A DNA stretch of 64,000 bases from Streptomyces sp. NBC_00102 (GCF_026343115.1 NZ_JAPEMC010000001.1:620001-684000); one strand, 5' to 3'. Positions 1-8,637 are shown, counted from the stretch's first letter. Numbers and translations: made by a program. Notes: generated by a model from the letters alone, not told the origin.

Positions 1-18
1 GGGCCGGGGGTCCGGCCC
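1..18 (-). terminator. Hairpin at the end of the acetyltransferase gene
   Basis: GGGCCGG and CCGGCCC arms around a short G/T loop lie directly beyond the stop codon of the gene at 19-861. The position and perfect arms suggest an intrinsic terminator for that gene. No T-run follows inside the window, as is common in Streptomyces. Confidence 0.5.
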
Positions 19-861
19 CTACAGGGCCTTCACCAGGTTGTGCTCAGTGGGCTCGTAGCCCAGTGACTCGTAGAGCCTGCGGGCCGGTGTGTTCGACGTG
101 AAGACGTGCAGACCGATCCGGTCGAATCCCGCGTCCCGAGCCATGTCGTCGGCGAGCCCCATGAGGGCCCGGCCGTACCCCCGCCCCCGGAACTCCGGGT
201 CCACCTCGACGTAGAAGACGTGGCCGACCGACTCTCCGGTGTCGGTGGTGCGGCCGGAGAGCCAGACGTGCCCCACGGCCCGGTCGTCCTCCTCGGACTC
301 CAGCACGTCGATGTACGCGCCCGGGGTGGCCAGGCCCAGCGGGAGGAGCCGGGCGTGGTCGGTCTCCGACTTGTGGCGGGCCTGCTCCTCGGGGACACCG
401 CGCTCGGCCCAGTCACGGGCGTACTCCTCGTGGCGCCGGGCCAGCCACGGTCCGAACTCCGCCGGTCTCATCCGCCGCCCCGCCAGGCCGGGCGGGAGCA
501 CGGAGGCCGTCGCGACCGTCGCCTTCTCCATGTTCCGGCTGCGTTCGGTGTAACCGAGGACGCCGGCGAGCCGCAGCGCGGCCTCGTTGCCCGCCGGGAT
601 CCTGGCGCGCACCTCCACGCACCCCCACTCCCGCAGCACCTCCTCGGCGGCGAGCGAGGCGATGATCGCCCGCCCCCGGCGGCGTCGGTGCTCCTCGACG
701 CGGAGACCTCCGAGAACCCCGGTGGCCGGGCCGAAGGACGGGTCGGTGGAGAGGGTGACGGTACCGACGGGCCTCCCGTTGTCGCACACGTCGTACGTAC
801 GGGTCCGCGCGCCGTCGGCGCTCTGCTGGGTCGGCCCGGTCGGCCGCAGGGTCGTGGTCAT
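19..861 (-). CDS. Tandem GNAT-family N-acetyltransferase
   Basis: A 280-residue protein with two GNAT-like halves. The N-terminal half carries a degenerate acetyl-CoA loop (EEHRRRRGRAI). The C-terminal half has a clean motif A (VDPEFRGRGYGRALMGLA) followed by the GNAT helix and the ending ARRLYESLGYEP. It should transfer an acetyl group from acetyl-CoA to an unknown amine. The start is the ATG giving MTTTLRPTG; the same frame stays open far upstream only because of the GC bias of the antisense of pabB. The substrate cannot be read from the sequence. Confidence 0.85.
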   Translation of the reverse strand: MTTTLRPTGPTQQSADGARTRTYDVCDNGRPVGTVTLSTDPSFGPATGVLGGLRVEEHRRRRGRAIIASLAAEEVLREWGCVEVRARIPAGNEAALRLAGVLGYTERSRNMEKATVATASVLPPGLAGRRMRPAEFGPWLARRHEEYARDWAERGVPEEQARHKSETDHARLLPLGLATPGAYIDVLESEEDDRAVGHVWLSGRTTDTGESVGHVFYVEVDPEFRGRGYGRALMGLADDMARDAGFDRIGLHVFTSNTPARRLYESLGYEPTEHNLVKAL

Positions 862-938
862 CGGACCCGTTCTACCGGGCCGGGGCCGCCGGGTCACCCC
901 CGTACGCGCAAGCCGGCCGCCTTCCGTCGGAGGGGTCC

Positions 939-1979
939 TCAGGGGGCGACCTCGGCGCCGGACGCCACGGCCAGCAGCCGGGAGGCCTTCAGTTCGGTCT
1001 CGTCCCACTCCCGCTCGGGGTCGGAGCCCCAGGTGATGCCCGCTCCGGTGCCGAAGCGCAGGAGCGGCACGGATCCGGTGCGGTCGATCCAGAACGTGCG
1101 TATGCCGACCGCAAGCTCCGCCGTCGACCGGTCGGCGTCGACCCAGCCGATCGCGCCGCAGTAGGGACCGCGTGGCGCGGTCTCCAGCTCCTCGATGATC
1201 CGCAGCGCGCTGGACTTGGGGGCGCCGCTCACCGAGCCGGGCGGGAAGGCGGCGCCGAACAGTTCGGGCCAGCCCGCGCCGTCGCCCAGCTCCCCGCGCA
1301 CGGTGGAGACGAGGTGCACCAGGCCGGGGTGCTTCTCCACCACGCAGAGGTCGGGGACGCTCACGGTGCCGGTGGCGCAGACGCGGCCCAGATCGTTGCG
1401 GACCAGGTCGACGATCATCACGTTCTCCGCGTGGTCCTTCTCCAGCAGGTCCGCCTCGGTGCGCCCGGTTCCCTTGATGGGCCCGGACTCGACGGTCCGC
1501 CCGTCGCGCGAGAGGAACAGCTCCGGGGAGGCGGTCGCGATCTCGACGCCGTGGCCGGGCAGCCGGAGGGTGCCCGCGTAGGGGGCCGGGTTGCCGCGCG
1601 CGAGGAGGGCCGTCAGCGCGTCCACGTCGGCCCGGTCCGGCTCGGGCAGCGGCGCGGAGAGCACCCGGCAGAGGTTCGCCTGGTAGACCCCGCCGGTCGC
1701 GATGTGCGCGCGTACGCGGCGTACGGCGTCCTGGTAGGCCTCGCGGTCCAGCGAGGAGGTCCACTCCCCCGGCCCGGGGCCGCGCCACGCTCCGGGCGCG
1801 GGCGGGGGCACCGGCTCCTCGCGTACGGAGGAGAAGCGCGCGCACACGACACGCCCTTCGAAGTCGGCGGAGACGGCCCAGAAGCCGGCGGAGTCGAGGG
1901 CCGCGGGATCGCTGGTCACGTCCTGCAGACCGGTGGCTACGAGGCCGCCGAAGCGGGCCATGGGGGCAATGTCGGACAC
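939..1979 (-). CDS. pabB: Aminodeoxychorismate synthase component I-like chorismate-binding enzyme
   Basis: Belongs to the chorismate-binding family (anthranilate synthase I / PabB / isochorismate synthase). The core motifs are present: the GPIKGTGRT segment, the DLVRNDLGRVC segment, the VHLVSTVRG segment and the C-terminal FPPGSVSGAPK and GAIGW elements. It is shorter (about 346 aa) than full TrpE, which fits stand-alone PabB acting on chorismate for p-aminobenzoate and folate synthesis. The start is the GTG giving VSDIAPMARFGG; an ATG six codons further in is the alternative. No glutamine amidotransferase partner is adjacent, so the exact product (ADC or another) is inferred from the family. 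Confidence 0.8.
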   Translation of the reverse strand: MSDIAPMARFGGLVATGLQDVTSDPAALDSAGFWAVSADFEGRVVCARFSSVREEPVPPPAPGAWRGPGPGEWTSSLDREAYQDAVRRVRAHIATGGVYQANLCRVLSAPLPEPDRADVDALTALLARGNPAPYAGTLRLPGHGVEIATASPELFLSRDGRTVESGPIKGTGRTEADLLEKDHAENVMIVDLVRNDLGRVCATGTVSVPDLCVVEKHPGLVHLVSTVRGELGDGAGWPELFGAAFPPGSVSGAPKSSALRIIEELETAPRGPYCGAIGWVDADRSTAELAVGIRTFWIDRTGSVPLLRFGTGAGITWGSDPEREWDETELKASRLLAVASGAEVAP

Positions 1980-2126
1980 GCGGTCGAGTGTAGGTCGGGG
2001 GGGCCTTCGGACCGGGGTGGAGCGAGGGGGCCGCAGCACGCTGCGCAAACGCGTTTTTGTGCTGGCCCAGGAATCCGCTAGAGTTCAACACGTCGCCGGG
2101 ACGCGCAAGCGAAACGGGAAAGACAA

Positions 2127-2199
2127 GCGGACGTAGCTCAGTTGGTAGAGCGCAACCTTGCCAAGGTTGAGGTCGCCAGTTCGAACCTGGTCGTCCGCT
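2127..2199 (+). tRNA. tRNA-Gly (GCC)
   Basis: 73 nt that fold into a full cloverleaf: acceptor GCGGACG/CGTCCGC, D-arm GCTC/GAGC, anticodon stem CAACC/GGTTG with loop TTGCCAA (anticodon GCC) and a TTCGAAC T-loop. First of five tRNAs on the plus strand. No CCA is encoded. Confidence 0.97.
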
Positions 2200-2237
2200 C
2201 GCAGGAAAAGGGGGATCTTCCCGAAACCCCTGATTCT

Positions 2238-2308
2238 GGTGGAGTGGCCGAGAGGCGAGGCAACGGCCTGCAAAGCCGTCTACACGGGTTCAAATCCCGT
2301 CTCCACCT
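2238..2308 (+). tRNA. tRNA-Cys (GCA)
   Basis: 71 nt with acceptor GGTGGAG/CTCCACC, anticodon stem CGGC/GCCG and loop CTGCAAA (anticodon GCA), TTCAAAT T-loop and the U discriminator expected for tRNA-Cys. The next three genomic bases are CCA, so the 3' end is encoded. Confidence 0.97.
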
Positions 2309-2312
2309 CCAA

Positions 2313-2384
2313 GGACGATTAGCTCAGCGGGAGAGCGCTTCCCTGACACGGAAGAGGTCACTGGTTCAATCCCAGTATCGTCCA
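2313..2384 (+). tRNA. tRNA-Val (GAC), copy 1
   Basis: 72 nt with acceptor GGACGAT/ATCGTCC, anticodon stem CTTCC/GGAAG and loop CTGACAC (anticodon GAC), discriminator A. The body is identical to copies 2 and 3. Only two acceptor-stem base pairs differ, and both differences are compensated. Confidence 0.97.
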
Positions 2385-2405
2385 CTGATCCGCAAGGATC
2401 TTCCC

Positions 2406-2477
2406 GCGCGATTAGCTCAGCGGGAGAGCGCTTCCCTGACACGGAAGAGGTCACTGGTTCAATCCCAGTATCGCGCA
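2406..2477 (+). tRNA. tRNA-Val (GAC), copy 2
   Basis: 72 nt, acceptor GCGCGAT/ATCGCGC, anticodon GAC. Identical to copy 3 throughout. No encoded CCA. Separated from copy 1 by 21 nt, so the array is probably cut from one transcript. Confidence 0.97.
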
Positions 2478-2500
2478 CGCAGTACACGCAGGTTCGCCCT

Positions 2501-2572
2501 GCGCGATTAGCTCAGCGGGAGAGCGCTTCCCTGACACGGAAGAGGTCACTGGTTCAATCCCAGTATCGCGCA
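2501..2572 (+). tRNA. tRNA-Val (GAC), copy 3
   Basis: 72 nt, same sequence as copy 2, followed by a genomic CCA. It is the last tRNA of the array and is followed at once by a strong hairpin terminator. Confidence 0.97.
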
Positions 2573-2578
2573 CCACGG

Positions 2579-2610
2579 AAAGCCCCGGTCGTCTCCATGA
2601 CCGGGGCTTT
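2579..2610 (+). terminator. Terminator of the tRNA array
   Basis: A 12-bp perfect stem (AAAGCCCCGGTC / GACCGGGGCTTT) around an 8-nt loop, ending in T residues, six bases after the last tRNA. Classic intrinsic terminator. Confidence 0.9.
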
Positions 2611-2714
2611 CGCTTTGCCCGCGTCGCCCGCGCGGTGCGGCCCGTTGCGCGTCGGGAGGTCTCCCGGAGATCCGGGGGTGCCGCCCGGCGTGACCGGCGG
2701 GCGGCTGCGCCGGT

Positions 2715-3011
2715 TCAGGAGGAGAAGAGCATCCGGCCGAAGCTCTTCTGGCGGTGGTGGTGGTCGTAGTGGCCGCCGCCGTGGTGCTGCTGGTGCTGCG
2801 GGGCACCCCACGCGGGACCGGCGGCCGGGTAGGCCTGCGGGGCCGGCGGTGCGGGCGGCGCCTGCTGCGTCCACTGCGACTCCAGCCGCGTCAGGGCCTC
2901 CAGCTCGCCGAAGTCCAGGAATATCCCCCGGCAGCCGCTGCACTGCTCGATCTGGACACCATTGCGGTTGTACGTGTGCATCTGCGCGTGGCACTTCGGA
3001 CACTGCATCAT
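2715..3011 (-). CDS. TFIIB-type zinc-ribbon protein
   Basis: A 98-residue protein beginning MMQCPKCHAQM, with two CxxC pairs (CPKC near residue 4 and CSGC near residue 24) separated by a short beta segment. This is the zf-TFIIB pattern, followed by the typical GIFLDFGELEAL helix. The second half is a Pro/Ala/Gln-rich linker and a His-rich stretch (GGGHYDHHHRQK), usual in the Streptomyces members of this family. It should bind zinc through the four cysteines. The cellular role is unknown. Its tail lies just beyond the terminator of the tRNA array. Confidence 0.85.
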   Translation of the reverse strand: MMQCPKCHAQMHTYNRNGVQIEQCSGCRGIFLDFGELEALTRLESQWTQQAPPAPPAPQAYPAAGPAWGAPQHQQHHGGGHYDHHHRQKSFGRMLFSS

Positions 3012-3077
3012 CGGCTCGGCTCCTCGCCGTTCGGTGGTCCGCCACCGGAATCCCTGCCCGATGGCGGTCGGTTCACC

Positions 3078-4052
3078 CTACGACGTGCGCCGTACCGCCA
3101 ACTCGGGTGGGAGTGAGGCGATACGGGCACACGCGTCGGTCATCAGCCGCTCGACCTCGTCGGGTTCCCGGCCCTGCTCCGCCGCTTTGGCGAGGGCGAG
3201 GGCTGCGGTCTGCACGGTGAGGGCCCGGGCGGGCACGTCGAGTTCGGGCCACGGGTCGCCGGCCGCCGCTACGGCGGGGCCGCCCGCCGCCCGGTAGGCG
3301 TCCAGGAACCGCGTCCAGACCGCCCCGGGCAGCAGGCCGGCGGCGTACCAGGCGGCGGGCCGGGCGAGGTCCCAGGCGGGGTCGCCGGTCCCCGTGTCGT
3401 CGATGTCGATCAGCAGCCAGGGGCCGCGCGGGACCGGGTGGCGGACGAGCTGGCCGAGGTGGAGGTCGCCGTGGCAGAGGTACCCCGCACGGGCGGCCGG
3501 AGCCGGCTCCTCGTCACGGGCCCAACCGGGCAGCGCCGCCCAGGCGGCGAGGACCGCGTCGCGGGCCGGGTCCGCCGAGCGCGCCGCCCGCATCCGGGTG
3601 ACGGCGAGCGCCGCCTTGGCGGGTCCCCGCATCGGCGGGAGCGGGAGCGGGAGCGAGGCCGGGGGCGCGGTGCGGTGGAGGCGGGCGAGGAGGCCGGCCG
3701 CCTCCTCCCAGGGGGCGGCCTCGTGGTCCTCGGGGTCGACGGGTTCACCGTACGGCCAGAGGGTGACGGGGCGTCCGTCCACGCTCGGGAGCGGGTGCGG
3801 TGCGGGGACGGGCGCGAGCAGAACACCGGAGAGCGCGGGCGAGGCGGCGAGGGCGAGGCGCGCGGCGAACTCCGGGCCGCCGGTACCGGGGGCGTGGGCC
3901 TTCGCGACGATTCCGCCGGCACGTACGACGGTGCCGTCCGGGCGGTCGGCGAGCACGGCGGGCGGCGGGCAGGCGCAGCCGGTGGCGGAGGCCGGGTGGG
4001 CGGAGGCGTGGGCCAGGGCGCCCAGGGTGTGTACGGCCTCGGCGCTGCTCAC
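3078..4052 (-). CDS. Aminoglycoside phosphotransferase (APH)-fold kinase
   Basis: 324 residues with the APH catalytic loop YLCHGDLHLGQLV (Brenner motif HGDxxxxN, with Q in place of the usual N) and the metal-binding segment LLIDIDDTGTGDPAWDLA. Starts at a GTG preceded by a GGGGGA box. Family members phosphorylate small hydroxylated molecules including antibiotics, sugars and choline. The Ala/Pro-rich sequence and lack of a resistance-gene neighbourhood argue for a metabolic or orphan kinase rather than a known resistance enzyme. Confidence 0.8.
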   Translation of the reverse strand: MSSAEAVHTLGALAHASAHPASATGCACPPPAVLADRPDGTVVRAGGIVAKAHAPGTGGPEFAARLALAASPALSGVLLAPVPAPHPLPSVDGRPVTLWPYGEPVDPEDHEAAPWEEAAGLLARLHRTAPPASLPLPLPPMRGPAKAALAVTRMRAARSADPARDAVLAAWAALPGWARDEEPAPAARAGYLCHGDLHLGQLVRHPVPRGPWLLIDIDDTGTGDPAWDLARPAAWYAAGLLPGAVWTRFLDAYRAAGGPAVAAAGDPWPELDVPARALTVQTAALALAKAAEQGREPDEVERLMTDACARIASLPPELAVRRTS

Positions 4053-4128
4053 GGGTCCCCCGGCGAGAGTGGTGGCAAAGCCCCAGGTTAACGGGGCGGT
4101 CGTGGCGGGTTCCGGGACCGTGGCGGGC

Positions 4129-4187
4129 TCCGGGCCGCGTGGTCCGGGCTGTGGCGGTTCCGGGCCGCGTGGTCCGGGCTGTGGCGG
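4129..4187. repeat. Two tandem 30-bp repeats
   Basis: A 29-base block starting TCCGGGCCGCGTGGTCCGGG occurs twice with a 30-bp period (4129 and 4159), with a partial degenerate copy just upstream. It lies between the APH-like gene and a hairpin, and no gene covers it. Confidence 0.8.
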
Positions 4188-4203
4188 GCGTGGAGAGCGC
4201 GAT

Positions 4204-4231
4204 GTCCGGCCGGCTCCCCAGCCGGCCGGAC
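4204..4231 (-). terminator. Hairpin downstream of the small membrane protein gene
   Basis: Perfect 12-bp stem (GTCCGGCCGGCT / AGCCGGCCGGAC) with a CCCC loop, about 90 nt beyond the stop of the gene at 4323-4529. A likely intrinsic terminator for that gene. Confidence 0.6.
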
Positions 4232-4322
4232 AAACGCTGTCGTCCGCCGTACCCCCGTCCCCACGGGGCTGTTGGCCGGATGTCCCGGTCCGGACCGCTC
4301 TTCCGGACCCTGGGGGCGCCGC

Positions 4323-4529
4323 TCAGCGCCCCGTCATCACGCCCACGGACGACGCCTGTGTGACCACTGATTCCCAGCCGCCGAAGACGACCACCAGCAG
4401 TGCGGCCAGGGGGAGGACCATGGCGACCGCCACCAGCGGGTGGCGGGTGCCGGAAGAGCGGTGACCGAACGCTTCGTACGCCTTGCGCCCCCGCGTGCGG
4501 AGCGTGGACCGCGTGGCCGTGTCCGACAT
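4323..4529 (-). CDS. Small single-pass membrane protein
   Basis: 68 residues: a basic N-terminus (MSDTATRSTLRTRGRKAYEAFG) followed by one hydrophobic segment (VAVAMVLPLAALLVVVFGG) and a short outer tail. It starts at an ATG preceded by GGAGAG on the minus strand. No enzymatic motif is visible. It looks like a small integral membrane protein of unknown role. Confidence 0.65.
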   Translation of the reverse strand: MSDTATRSTLRTRGRKAYEAFGHRSSGTRHPLVAVAMVLPLAALLVVVFGGWESVVTQASSVGVMTGR

Positions 4530-5116
4530 GGTTCCTCTCCTGACCGGATGAACGTCGGCGACCGGTCCCGGCCGGGAGGGTTCCGCCCCCGTTCGTACCC
4601 AGCCTAGGGAGACGTGGCCGGACGGACGTCATGCCCGCGTACCGATCGGCGGGCCTCCAGGAGGATGAGCCGTGGGTAGTCGGAGTACTCCCCTGGGTGG
4701 AGACGCGGGTGTACGGGAGGTGGGGCGGGCTCAGGGTGCGGGGAGAGCGGCCGGACGTTCCGGGATCGCGGCGGAACGGGTGACATCACTCACGCCCCGA
4801 CCCGTGAACGCCCCGCTCCCCCTGCGGCCGGGAAGGCGGGTCCGGGCCCTGCGGGGTGCGGGGCGGGCGGCCCGGTGGGAGGCGAACGTACGACCGGATC
4901 GCGGTGGCCGATCGTCAATCTCCGCGCACAGATGCCCCTTTGGTGAGGGAGAGAGCCGGAATCGCCCGGATCGGCGTACTGCTGACCGTCCTTCACGCGT
5001 CTGGTTCGCTACGGACAATCGAATATCCGGCGAAGGCGCGGCCTCTGAGCGCGCCGGGCGCCGGGTACGTAAGCTGTGCCTCGTCAGGCGGACCAGGCAG
5101 CGGGGATGGGCAGACG
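4530..5116. other. Intergenic region upstream of the Ser/Thr kinase
   Basis: About 590 nt without a convincing gene between two divergent genes. The open frames here lack ribosome binding sites and have poor codon character. It probably holds both promoters. I see no strong hairpin or riboswitch signature. Confidence 0.5.
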
Positions 5117-6541
5117 ATGGCGATGATGCGGCTCCGGCGCGAGGACCCGCGTCTCGTCGGCTCGTTCCGCCTGCACCGGCGGCTCGGGGCCGGCGGGATG
5201 GGCGTCGTCTATCTGGGTTCGGACCGGCGGGGGCAGCGGGTGGCCCTCAAGGTGATCCGCCCCGATCTGGCGGAGGATCAGGAGTTCCGGTCGCGGTTCG
5301 CGCGCGAGGTCTCCGCCGCCCGGCGCATCCGCGGGGGCTGTACGGCCAGGCTGGTGGCCGCCGACCTCGACGCCGAACGGCCTTGGTTCGCCACGCAGTA
5401 CGTACCGGGCCCCTCGCTGCACGACAAGGTCGCCGAGGAGGGACCGCTCTCCGCTTCGGAGGTCGCCTCGATCGGGGCCGCGCTCTCGGAGGGCCTGGTC
5501 GCGGTCCACGAGGCCGGGGTGGTGCACCGGGACCTCAAGCCGTCGAACATCCTGCTCTCCCCCAAGGGTCCCCGGATCATCGACTTCGGCATCGCCTGGG
5601 CGACCGGGGCGAGCACGCTCACCCACGTCGGTACGGCGGTCGGGTCGCCCGGGTTCCTCGCGCCGGAGCAGGTGCGCGGCGCGGCGGTGACGCCCGCGAC
5701 GGACGTCTTCTCGCTGGGCGCCACCCTCGCGTACGCGGCGACCGCGGACTCCCCCTTCGGGCACGGCAGTTCCGAGGTGATGCTGTACCGGGTGGTGCAC
5801 GAGGAGCCGCACCTCGCCGAGGTGCACGACGCGCTCGCGCCGCTGGTGCGGGCCTGTCTGGCGAAGGACCCGGAGGAGCGGCCGAGCACCCTGCAGCTGT
5901 CGATGCGGCTCAAGGAGATCGCCGCGCGCGAGGCCCAGGGGCTGCACGACGGCCGTCCGCCGGTCCAGCGTTCCGCGCACGAGGCGGACCGGCCCACCGG
6001 CCGGCTCGACGGCCCGTACACCGAGCAGCAGACCCGCAGGTCCGAGGGCCCGTCCACCGGGCGTTCGCCGCAGGGCCGTCGTCCCGCACCGGCCTCCGCG
6101 TCCTCGGCCGGTCCCTCGGGGACGTCCGGGAGCACGTCCTCGGCTTCGGTGTCGGCGGGCCCCGGCTCGCGGCCGGGCCCGGGGGCGTCCCGTCAGGGTG
6201 GTGCACGGCCCCGCCCGGCGCGCGGCGCGGTGCGGCCGGGCAAGCGGCCCAGCCCCACCAACGGGACGAACGGCCGGCCTGGCACCCGTCCCGGTGCCAG
6301 GCCCACCGGGACCGGGCGGCGTCCGGCCAACCCCCGTCTGCTGCGGCAGCGCCTGTTCGTCTTCGTGGTGGTGACGCTGCTGGTGGCGCTCGGCATCGCG
6401 GCCGCGCAGGGCTGTCAGGGTCCGGCGCGCGGTCTCGGCGGATCTCCCGCGCAGTCGTCTTCGGACGGACGGCCCGGTCACGCTCCCCCGGACGCCGGGA
6501 CGGGGGCTGCCGGTCAGGCCTGGAGCGGCCTGGTCGCGTAG
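5117..6541 (+). CDS. Membrane-anchored eukaryotic-type Ser/Thr protein kinase
   Basis: A 474-residue Hanks-type kinase. The glycine loop is GAGGMG (24-29), the catalytic lysine is in VALKVI (K45), the HRDLKPSN loop is at 137-144, DFG at 156-158 and APEQ near 182-185. After the kinase domain (about 1-285) comes a long Pro/Ser/Gly/Arg-rich linker, then one hydrophobic segment (about 412-430, LFVFVVVTLLVALGIAA) and a short outer tail. There are no PASTA repeats or other sensor folds. The start chosen is the ATG of MAMMRLRRED; the frame is open further upstream without kinase-like sequence. The 3' end overlaps the convergent RNA methyltransferase gene by 28 bp. Confidence 0.92.
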   Translation: MAMMRLRREDPRLVGSFRLHRRLGAGGMGVVYLGSDRRGQRVALKVIRPDLAEDQEFRSRFAREVSAARRIRGGCTARLVAADLDAERPWFATQYVPGPSLHDKVAEEGPLSASEVASIGAALSEGLVAVHEAGVVHRDLKPSNILLSPKGPRIIDFGIAWATGASTLTHVGTAVGSPGFLAPEQVRGAAVTPATDVFSLGATLAYAATADSPFGHGSSEVMLYRVVHEEPHLAEVHDALAPLVRACLAKDPEERPSTLQLSMRLKEIAAREAQGLHDGRPPVQRSAHEADRPTGRLDGPYTEQQTRRSEGPSTGRSPQGRRPAPASASSAGPSGTSGSTSSASVSAGPGSRPGPGASRQGGARPRPARGAVRPGKRPSPTNGTNGRPGTRPGARPTGTGRRPANPRLLRQRLFVFVVVTLLVALGIAAAQGCQGPARGLGGSPAQSSSDGRPGHAPPDAGTGAAGQAWSGLVA

Positions 6542-7326
6542 AACGCGACGGCGGAGGCGGCGGCCACGTTGAGCGAGTCGACTCCGGCGTCCATCGGGAT
6601 GCGGACGTGGTCGTCGACCGCGGCGAGCGTCTTCGGGGTCAGGCCCGCCCCTTCCGTACCGAAGACGAGCGCGAGCCGCTCGTCCTTGCGCGCGGCGAGC
6701 TCGTCCAGGGTGATCGCCCGGTCGCTGAGGCAGAGCGCGGCGACCGTGAAGCCCGCCGCGTGCAGCACCCCGACGTCCTCGGGCCACGACTCCAGCCGGG
6801 TCCACGGCACCTGGAAGACGCCGCCCATGGAGACCTTCACCGCACGGCGGTAGAAGGGATCGGCGCAGCGCGGGGTGAGCAGGACGGTGTCGACGCCGAG
6901 GGCCGCCGCGTTGCGGAAGGCGGCGCCGATGTTGGCGTGGTCGACGATGTCCTCGAAAACGGCGACCCGGCGGGCACCGGCCAGCAGCCCGGCGGCGTCG
7001 GGCAGCGGCTCGCGCCGCATGGAGGCGAGGGCGCCGCGGTGCACGTGGTAGCCGGTGACCCGCTCGGCGAGTTCGGGGGTGACCTGGTACACCGGGGCCT
7101 CGGCGGCCTCGATGACGTCGCGCATCACCTCGGTCCACTTCGGAGTGAGCAGCATGGAGCGCATCGCGTACCCGGCCTGTCCGGCGCGGCGGATCACCTT
7201 CTCGCCCTCGGCGATGAAGAGACCCTCCTCGGGTTCGCGCCTGCGGCGCAGTTCGACGTCGGTGAGGCCCGTGTAGTCGTGCAGACGGGGGTCGTCGGGG
7301 TCCTCGACGGTGATGATCTCTGCCAC
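6514..7326 (-). CDS. TrmH/SpoU-family RNA 2'-O-methyltransferase
   Basis: 270 residues, GTG start. An N-terminal substrate-binding region (residues 1-100, with GLFIAEGEKVIRRA) precedes a SPOUT fold with the three family motifs: DHANIGAAFRNAAALG, LALVFGTEGAGL and IPMDAGVDSLNVAAASAVAFY. It should use S-adenosylmethionine to methylate a ribose 2'-OH in tRNA or rRNA. The exact target cannot be read from sequence. It converges on the kinase gene with overlapping 3' ends. Confidence 0.9.
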   Translation of the reverse strand: MAEIITVEDPDDPRLHDYTGLTDVELRRRREPEEGLFIAEGEKVIRRAGQAGYAMRSMLLTPKWTEVMRDVIEAAEAPVYQVTPELAERVTGYHVHRGALASMRREPLPDAAGLLAGARRVAVFEDIVDHANIGAAFRNAAALGVDTVLLTPRCADPFYRRAVKVSMGGVFQVPWTRLESWPEDVGVLHAAGFTVAALCLSDRAITLDELAARKDERLALVFGTEGAGLTPKTLAAVDDHVRIPMDAGVDSLNVAAASAVAFYATRPLQA

Positions 7327-7389
7327 AGGAGTGCTGCCTTGTCCGGGGTGGGGGCGGCGGCGGGGGCCGCCGGTTGCGCGGTGGGGGTG

Positions 7390-8637
7390 TCAGGCCGTCT
7401 CTGGGGCTTCGACTCCGACACCGACGACCTCGCCGATGACGATGACGGCCGGCGGGCGTACGTCCTCGGCCTCGGCCCGTTCGCCGACGGTGGCGAGGGT
7501 CGCGTCGACGCGGCGCTGCGCGGCGGTGGTCCCCTCCTGGACGAGAGCGACCGGGGTGGCGGGGTCCTTGCCGTGGGCGATGAGGGCCTTCGCGATGGCA
7601 CCGATCTTGTCGACGGCCATCAGGAGGACGAGGGTGCCGCGCAGTCGGGCGAGGGCCTCCCAGTCGACGAGGGAGCGGGGGTCCTCGGGGGCGACGTGTC
7701 CGCTGACGACGGTGAACTCGTGGGCGACGCCCCGGTGCGTGACGGGGATTCCGGCGGCGCCGGGCACCGAGATGGAGCTGGAGATGCCGGGGACGACGGT
7801 GCACGGGATGCCCTCGGCGGCGAGCGCCTGGGCCTCTTCCATGCCGCGGCCGAAGACGAACGGGTCGCCGCCCTTGAGCCGGACGACGGCCTTGCCCGCC
7901 TTCGCGTGTTCTATGAGTGCCCGGTTGATCGCCTCCTGGGCCATGAAGCGGCCGTAGGGGATCTTCGCGGCGTCGATGACCTCGACGTGCGGGGGCAGTT
8001 CGTCGAGGAGGTCGCGGGGGCCGAGCCGGTCGGCGATGACGACGTCGGCCGAGGCGAGCAGCCGGCGGCCGCGCACGGTGATCAGGTCGGGGTCGCCGGG
8101 TCCGCCGCCGACCAGCCAGACGCCCGGGGTGTGGGTGCGGTGGTGCGGGGCGGCGAGGGTGCCGTCGCGGAGTCCCTCGACGATCGCGTCGCGCACGGCG
8201 GCGGAGTGGCGGGGGTCGCGGCCTTGGGAGGTGGTGGTGAGCACGGCGACCGTGACGTTCTCGCTGCGGCCGGTGGCGGGGGTCCAGGCGGTGGCCGCCT
8301 CGGCGTCGTCGCTGCGGACGCACCAGGTCCGGGTGCGCTCGGCCTCGGCGGAGGCGGCGGCGTTGGCGACGGGGTCGCTGCTGGCGACGAGGGCGTACCA
8401 GGTGTCGGCGAGGTCGCCGTCCGCGTACCGGCGTCGTTCCCAGCGGATCTCGCCGCCGTCGGCCATCGCCTCGACGGAGGGGGTGGCGGACGGCGAGACG
8501 AGGGTGATGTCGGCGCCGGTCGCGATGAGCGCGGGAAGGCGGCGCTGCGCGACCTGGCCGCCGCCGACGACGACGACGCGGCGCCCGGTCAGGCGCAGTC
8601 CGACGGGGTACGCGGGGTGATCGACGTGCTCGGCCAT
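7390..8637 (-). CDS. cysG: Siroheme synthase-like protein: Met8 domain plus uroporphyrinogen-III C-methyltransferase
   Basis: 415 residues. Residues 1-150 form a precorrin-2 dehydrogenase-like Rossmann domain (RRVVVVGGGQVAQRR). Residues about 165-405 are the SUMT methyltransferase (VWLVGGGPGDPDLITVRG, VVRLKGGDPFVFGRGMEE, VVPGISSSISVPGAAGIP). SUMT adds two methyls to uroporphyrinogen III to give precorrin-2, and the N-terminal part can oxidise it toward sirohydrochlorin. The product feeds siroheme or cobalamin, which fits the adjacent cob genes. It starts at the ATG of MAEHVDHPAYPV; the open frame upstream is antisense-like. It is shorter than E. coli CysG, with a reduced middle domain. Confidence 0.88.
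   Translation of the reverse strand: MAEHVDHPAYPVGLRLTGRRVVVVGGGQVAQRRLPALIATGADITLVSPSATPSVEAMADGGEIRWERRRYADGDLADTWYALVASSDPVANAAASAEAERTRTWCVRSDDAEAATAWTPATGRSENVTVAVLTTTSQGRDPRHSAAVRDAIVEGLRDGTLAAPHHRTHTPGVWLVGGGPGDPDLITVRGRRLLASADVVIADRLGPRDLLDELPPHVEVIDAAKIPYGRFMAQEAINRALIEHAKAGKAVVRLKGGDPFVFGRGMEEAQALAAEGIPCTVVPGISSSISVPGAAGIPVTHRGVAHEFTVVSGHVAPEDPRSLVDWEALARLRGTLVLLMAVDKIGAIAKALIAHGKDPATPVALVQEGTTAAQRRVDATLATVGERAEAEDVRPPAVIVIGEVVGVGVEAPETA

Noticed and set aside
3078..4052. Aminoglycoside resistance gene
   Set aside because: The fold is APH-like, but nothing in sequence or context ties it to a known resistance enzyme.
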